A stretch of DNA of 9,446 nucleotides from Coriobacteriaceae bacterium (lineage in GTDB: Bacteria; Actinomycetota; Coriobacteriia; Coriobacteriales; UBA8131). Positions 6,817 to 9,446 of this stretch are shown here, in pieces (position 1 is the stretch's first letter; each line of letters starts with the position of its first letter). Below the pieces are notes generated by a model. The model worked only from the letters and a program-made list of their open reading frames with translations. It ran no database searches and had not been told where the DNA came from. The stretch is taken from positions 1-9,446 of the forward strand of contig JAAYYH010000046.1 of NCBI GenBank assembly GCA_012515495.1. Reading direction: 5' to 3'. The position numbers and the translations under genes were made by a program.

Positions 6817-7167
6817 TTCGAATTCCTCTCTTCGGCAGATGGCCAGGTTGGTACGACAGCGATCTGTCGTAGCCATCCGACTACTCAGCCCTCTGCACAG
6901 TGCTTGCGATATCCTAAGTTTTGCCAACTTTTTTCGATTTTCAGGAGCGTTTCGTGCAGTTTCTGGATTAAACCCAAATGATGGTGTCCTTTTTCTGCTT
7001 GATACCCTACCTGAGAGTCGAAAATACCATGTAGTATAGTATGCTAGCTTAAAAGATACTCGAGTTTCTCCTGACAATCGCAAATAATTGGCAGAATTGA
7101 TGTTCTGAGCATACAACAGGAGGAGAAATTGGCAGCACGGAGTGTCCCGCGTGCTCAGCGAGCTCAC
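6817..7167. other. Non-coding spacer upstream of the DUF559 gene
   Basis: This is a 351-bp gap between the DUF559 start and the regulator stop at 7168. The minus-strand frame is open throughout, but its translation lacks family-like sequence and good start signals. Short plus-strand frames are also unconvincing. A 9-bp direct repeat AATTGGCAG occurs at 7086-7094 and 7127-7135 (exactly: AATTGGCAG with neighbouring A). On the minus strand TTGTCA and TTTAAG lie about 18 bp apart near 7076-7047, a weak promoter candidate for the DUF559 gene. Confidence 0.45.
7134..7155 (-). terminator. Weak hairpin after the regulator gene
   Basis: AGCACG at 7134-7139 and CGTGCT at 7150-7155 form a 6-bp stem with a 10-nt loop just beyond the stop of the regulator gene (TGA at 7170-7168). 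On the minus strand only a short T-run (TTTC) follows, so termination would be inefficient. Confidence 0.25.
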
Positions 7168-7752
7168 TCAAACGATCTGATAGAACAACCCATGCTCTTT
7201 GCAGTAGTGGAATAACTTGCCGTGTCCGATCCTCGGCAGCCGAACCTGCAGATCCCATTCTGGATAAAGCCTTCTAATGATCAGGGTATCGCCATTCAAA
7301 AATGCCACAAATGTCACGTGATGTTCTTTGCTCATCTCATGGTCTGAAGTGATAAAGAATTCGGTCTCGATCTGTTCAACATCTAACAAGTCGTAACCAT
7401 CAGCTTTTTGGGCTTCGAGCGCCTGCAGCGTCATGCCGCAACAGGAAACGATGGCCTCCGCTGTCGATGTTACTATGTTCCCGCATTCCGAGCAAACATA
7501 GAATCTGGTTTGTCTCATGCTTCCTCCTTGTACGTCATTCGAACTCAGCTCACCAGAAAGCAGGGCGTCGATGCTCGCACCCAGCACCTGAGCCAGTTCT
7601 GGAAGCAGCGAAACATCGGGGCACCCAGAACCTCGTTCCCATTTCGAGACCGCTTTGTCACTGACTCCCAATTGAGATGCCAAAGTACTTTGAGTCAAAC
7701 CGCTGTTTTTACGCAGAGTGCGGATTAGTTTGCCGGTTTTCGTATTATCCAT
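7168..7752 (-). CDS. XRE-family regulator fused to a desulfoferrodoxin-like cysteine domain
   Basis: DNA-binding regulator of 194 aa. An XRE/Cro helix-turn-helix fills about 8-64 (IRTLRKNSGLTQSTLASQLG, then VSKWERG). A desulforedoxin-like site follows: FYVCSECGNIV with Cys87 and Cys90, then CCGM with Cys104 and Cys105, enough for one Fe or Zn. The C-terminal part (EHHVTFVAFLNGD at 143-155, then LFHYCKEHGLF at 180-190) matches the domain that often follows HTH in this regulator type and recalls the desulfoferrodoxin C-terminal domain, but without its obvious full catalytic His set. I infer redox or metal sensing; the ligand and targets are unknown. ATG 7752 has GGAGGT five nt upstream (7763-7758). 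It lies 181 bp after the GNAT stop, so it may have its own promoter. Confidence 0.85.
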   Translation of the reverse strand: MDNTKTGKLIRTLRKNSGLTQSTLASQLGVSDKAVSKWERGSGCPDVSLLPELAQVLGASIDALLSGELSSNDVQGGSMRQTRFYVCSECGNIVTSTAEAIVSCCGMTLQALEAQKADGYDLLDVEQIETEFFITSDHEMSKEHHVTFVAFLNGDTLIIRRLYPEWDLQVRLPRIGHGKLFHYCKEHGLFYQIV

Positions 7753-7933
7753 AAAATACCTCCAGAAGCATTGTGATGGTCAGCGGGAACGAAGACAATC
7801 AACGCTCCGTAGAGTTTTCTGAAGATGTTAGATGAGCTTCCATTCAGCCTCACTGTTTTATAGAAGCCCAGCGATGCAGTCTCACTACGTGCTGTTAGTT
7901 GCTTGGTTGTAATCGCGCCTGTAGACCACGTCT
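7753..7933. promoter_or_regulatory. Upstream region of the XRE regulator gene
   Basis: This 181-bp spacer holds the strong GGAGGT of the regulator and, on the minus strand, a TATAAA at 7862-7857 without a good -35. I see no gene. A regulator gene with such a spacer may be autoregulated, but no clear operator dyad is visible. Confidence 0.3.
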
Positions 7934-8449
7934 CTAAAGATCAACGATACCAGAGATGCCTTCCAGCGATCCGGGCACCAGTTCCAATGCCATGATATTA
8001 TCAATAAGCTCTGCAGGTACATCTTCTTTGAAACTGATGCCGTAGCGAGAGGCAGGAATAAAGCCAAAACGGCTGTAATAGTCACGATTACCAGCCAGGA
8101 AGATGGCCCTGTGTCCCATTCGTCTGGCTCTATCCAAAGCAACGTATACCAGCGCTGAACCCAAGCCGCCACGACGATGCTCCTCGGCAACGCTCAGAAT
8201 AGCCAGTACTAGGAAGTCGTGTGTTCGGTTACCACCGCGCACCTTAGTTGAAGCGAGCATGATATGCCCAACGATGTGCCCATCCTTCTCGGCAACTAAT
8301 GATAGCTCTGGGATGTAGGTATCTCCCGAGCGTATGTGGTCTACATAATCCTGTTCGTCACCTTGGGACATGGCGGCAGTCTCAAAGGCTTTCTTCACGA
8401 GAGCGTAGATAGCGCCAAAGTCACCCTCGTTCTCTTGTCTGATATTCAA
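7934..8449 (-). CDS. GNAT-family N-acetyltransferase (YhbS-like)
   Basis: Predicted cytoplasmic acetyl-CoA-dependent N-acetyltransferase, substrate unknown. I prefer TTG 8449 (171 aa): GGAGG lies just upstream (8458-8454, a short 4-nt spacing), and the N-terminus MNIRQENEGDFGAIYALV is typical of the family. The frame also opens at GTG 8494, but no ribosome-binding site precedes it and the extra residues (GRDRDSNRRLL) are not family-like. The acetyl-CoA site is visible as LSVAEEHRRGGLGSALV at 85-101, including the R-x-x-G-x-G/A motif (RRGGLGS). The later YYSRFGF stretch is the usual C-terminal mark. Stop is TAG. The gene starts 31 bp after the MFS stop, so the two are probably co-transcribed. 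Confidence 0.87.
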   Translation of the reverse strand: MNIRQENEGDFGAIYALVKKAFETAAMSQGDEQDYVDHIRSGDTYIPELSLVAEKDGHIVGHIMLASTKVRGGNRTHDFLVLAILSVAEEHRRGGLGSALVYVALDRARRMGHRAIFLAGNRDYYSRFGFIPASRYGISFKEDVPAELIDNIMALELVPGSLEGISGIVDL

Positions 8450-8480
8450 TATTCCTCCAAGTAATCGACGATTTGAATCC

Positions 8481-9446
8481 CTATCTCTTCCCACCTCGTT
8501 GCATCGAAGTGAAGATACCGATTGCGCTTACTATGATGAAAACCGCCATACATAGTCGAGTAATCAATACTATCTCAGCAGGAGATGTTTGAGTTATAGG
8601 ATCATCGCCGATGTTCAGACTCATGATGATGCCGATTACCGCCATGCTGGCTAGCTGTCCCATATTTCGCATCGTGGCCACAAAGCCAACTGCGATACCG
8701 GAATCCTCCCGTGGCACACCACTCATGATGGCGTTCATATTAGGTGATGAGAAGATGGCAAAGCCACTGCCGATTACCGCCATGCTGAAGATGATATATG
8801 CCAGAGACGTTTGTTCGTTGACCATCAGCAACATCACTAACGCCACACCGCAGACAGCCATACCCATCGAAGCCATCTTGAATGGCGAATTCTTATCCGA
8901 TAGACGTCCAGCGAGCGGTGAGAGGACAGCTTGCATTATCGGTGCTGTTATCAAGATGATGCCTGAGACATCGGCTCCATATCCTTTAACTTGTTGCAGG
9001 TAGATAGAGAACAAGAAACTCACAGCAAAAGTCGCGCCGTAGTTCAATAGCGCAGAGAGACTTGAGAACAAGAAGTTAGGGTTATGGTGAAACAATCCTG
9101 GCTTGAGTAAAGGTATCCTCGCGTGTCTCTCATAGAGGATGAAGAAAGTGAAAAGCACTACTCCAACGACAACCATCACCCAGGCAAAGAGGTTGGGAAT
9201 CTCATTCAACCCAAAGGCCAGAGAAGCTGTCGCCAATGTGTATAGAAGCGAACCTGTGAGGTCCATTTGTTTAACAAGGTTGCTTTCGGCAGATTTTTGT
9301 GAGTTGGGTGGTAGCTTGAGAATCGCTGTGATCGAGGTAATAAGCGACCAGATAGCGATGAAGATAAACACCGACCTCCAGCCAAAATGATGTGTAAGCA
9401 GGCCACCAAGCACCGGACCAGCCGCCAGACCAACGTAGACCGCAGA
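8481..9446 (-). CDS. MFS drug-type exporter, DHA2 (EmrB/QacA) family (C-terminal part)
   Basis: Inner-membrane proton antiporter of the 14-segment DHA2 group; 321 residues are visible and the N-terminus lies beyond the window edge, as the frame stays open to 9446. Near the visible start is the antiporter motif C (AGPVLGGLLTHHFGWRSVF, visible residues 9-27), which marks exporters rather than importers. Several hydrophobic segments follow, with a loop YERHARIPLLKPGLF typical of EmrB/QacA proteins and a second-half motif LAGRLSDKNS. The end is short, with a basic tail (QRGGKR) and a TAG stop. Any internal GTG, such as at 9413, is not the true start. The acetyltransferase follows at 31 bp. Substrate unknown; resistance or metabolite export are both possible. 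Confidence 0.88.
   Translation of the reverse strand, partial: SAVYVGLAAGPVLGGLLTHHFGWRSVFIFIAIWSLITSITAILKLPPNSQKSAESNLVKQMDLTGSLLYTLATASLAFGLNEIPNLFAWVMVVVGVVLFTFFILYERHARIPLLKPGLFHHNPNFLFSSLSALLNYGATFAVSFLFSIYLQQVKGYGADVSGIILITAPIMQAVLSPLAGRLSDKNSPFKMASMGMAVCGVALVMLLMVNEQTSLAYIIFSMAVIGSGFAIFSSPNMNAIMSGVPREDSGIAVGFVATMRNMGQLASMAVIGIIMSLNIGDDPITQTSPAEIVLITRLCMAVFIIVSAIGIFTSMQRGGKR

Noticed and set aside
5776..7167. A 463-residue protein starting at 7167
   Set aside because: The first 117 residues lack family-like sequence, while GTG 6816 has a good ribosome-binding site and a family-like N-terminus.
8611..9390. Plus-strand open frames opposite the MFS gene
   Set aside because: They are antisense to clear membrane-protein coding sequence and have no start signals of note.

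Overview
The window looks like chromosome from an anaerobic, gut-type actinobacterium, most plausibly class Coriobacteriia and Eggerthellaceae-like. This is an inference. It rests on a Tat-exported DMSO-reductase-family molybdoenzyme with its ferredoxin-like subunit and TorD-type chaperone, a gene set that family carries in many copies. It also rests on the style of the neighbouring Fic and DUF559/AbiEi-like proteins. Base composition is balanced and no tRNA, rRNA or IS element was recognised.

Left part (1-4213). A divergent gene probably starts at 29 on the minus strand, with only nine codons visible. The control region between it and the next gene runs from 30 to 313. A plus-strand operon follows: a molybdopterin catalytic subunit with a Tat/lipoprotein signal (314-2857), a four-cluster iron-sulfur subunit (2870-3448) and a TorD-family chaperone (3548-4213). 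The iron-sulfur gene carries an in-frame TAG inside its last cysteine motif, although the sequence after it is intact and conserved. As read, the electron-transfer subunit is truncated unless the TAG is suppressed. A long hairpin and a 16-bp tandem duplication lie between the iron-sulfur gene and the chaperone gene. No membrane-anchor subunit is seen.

Middle part (4244-7167). Two minus-strand genes are found here. The first is a Fic-domain protein with a badly degenerate catalytic motif (Lys in place of the catalytic His). The second is a DUF559-type protein with a PD-(D/E)xK nuclease-like C-terminus and an AbiEi-like N-terminus. Between them lies a non-coding array of about 2.7 copies of a 36-bp repeat whose unit can fold into a hairpin. 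About 350 bp upstream of the DUF559 gene appears non-coding.

Right part (7168-9446). Three minus-strand genes follow: an XRE-family regulator fused to a desulfoferrodoxin-like cysteine domain, a GNAT acetyltransferase, and a DHA2-type (EmrB/QacA) MFS exporter whose N-terminus lies beyond the window. The exporter and acetyltransferase are 31 bp apart and probably co-transcribed. The regulator may be redox- or metal-responsive.

Most genes are recognisable families. The features that merit a second look are the in-frame TAG in the iron-sulfur subunit, the Fic protein that appears to lack its catalytic residues, and the 36-bp array next to it.
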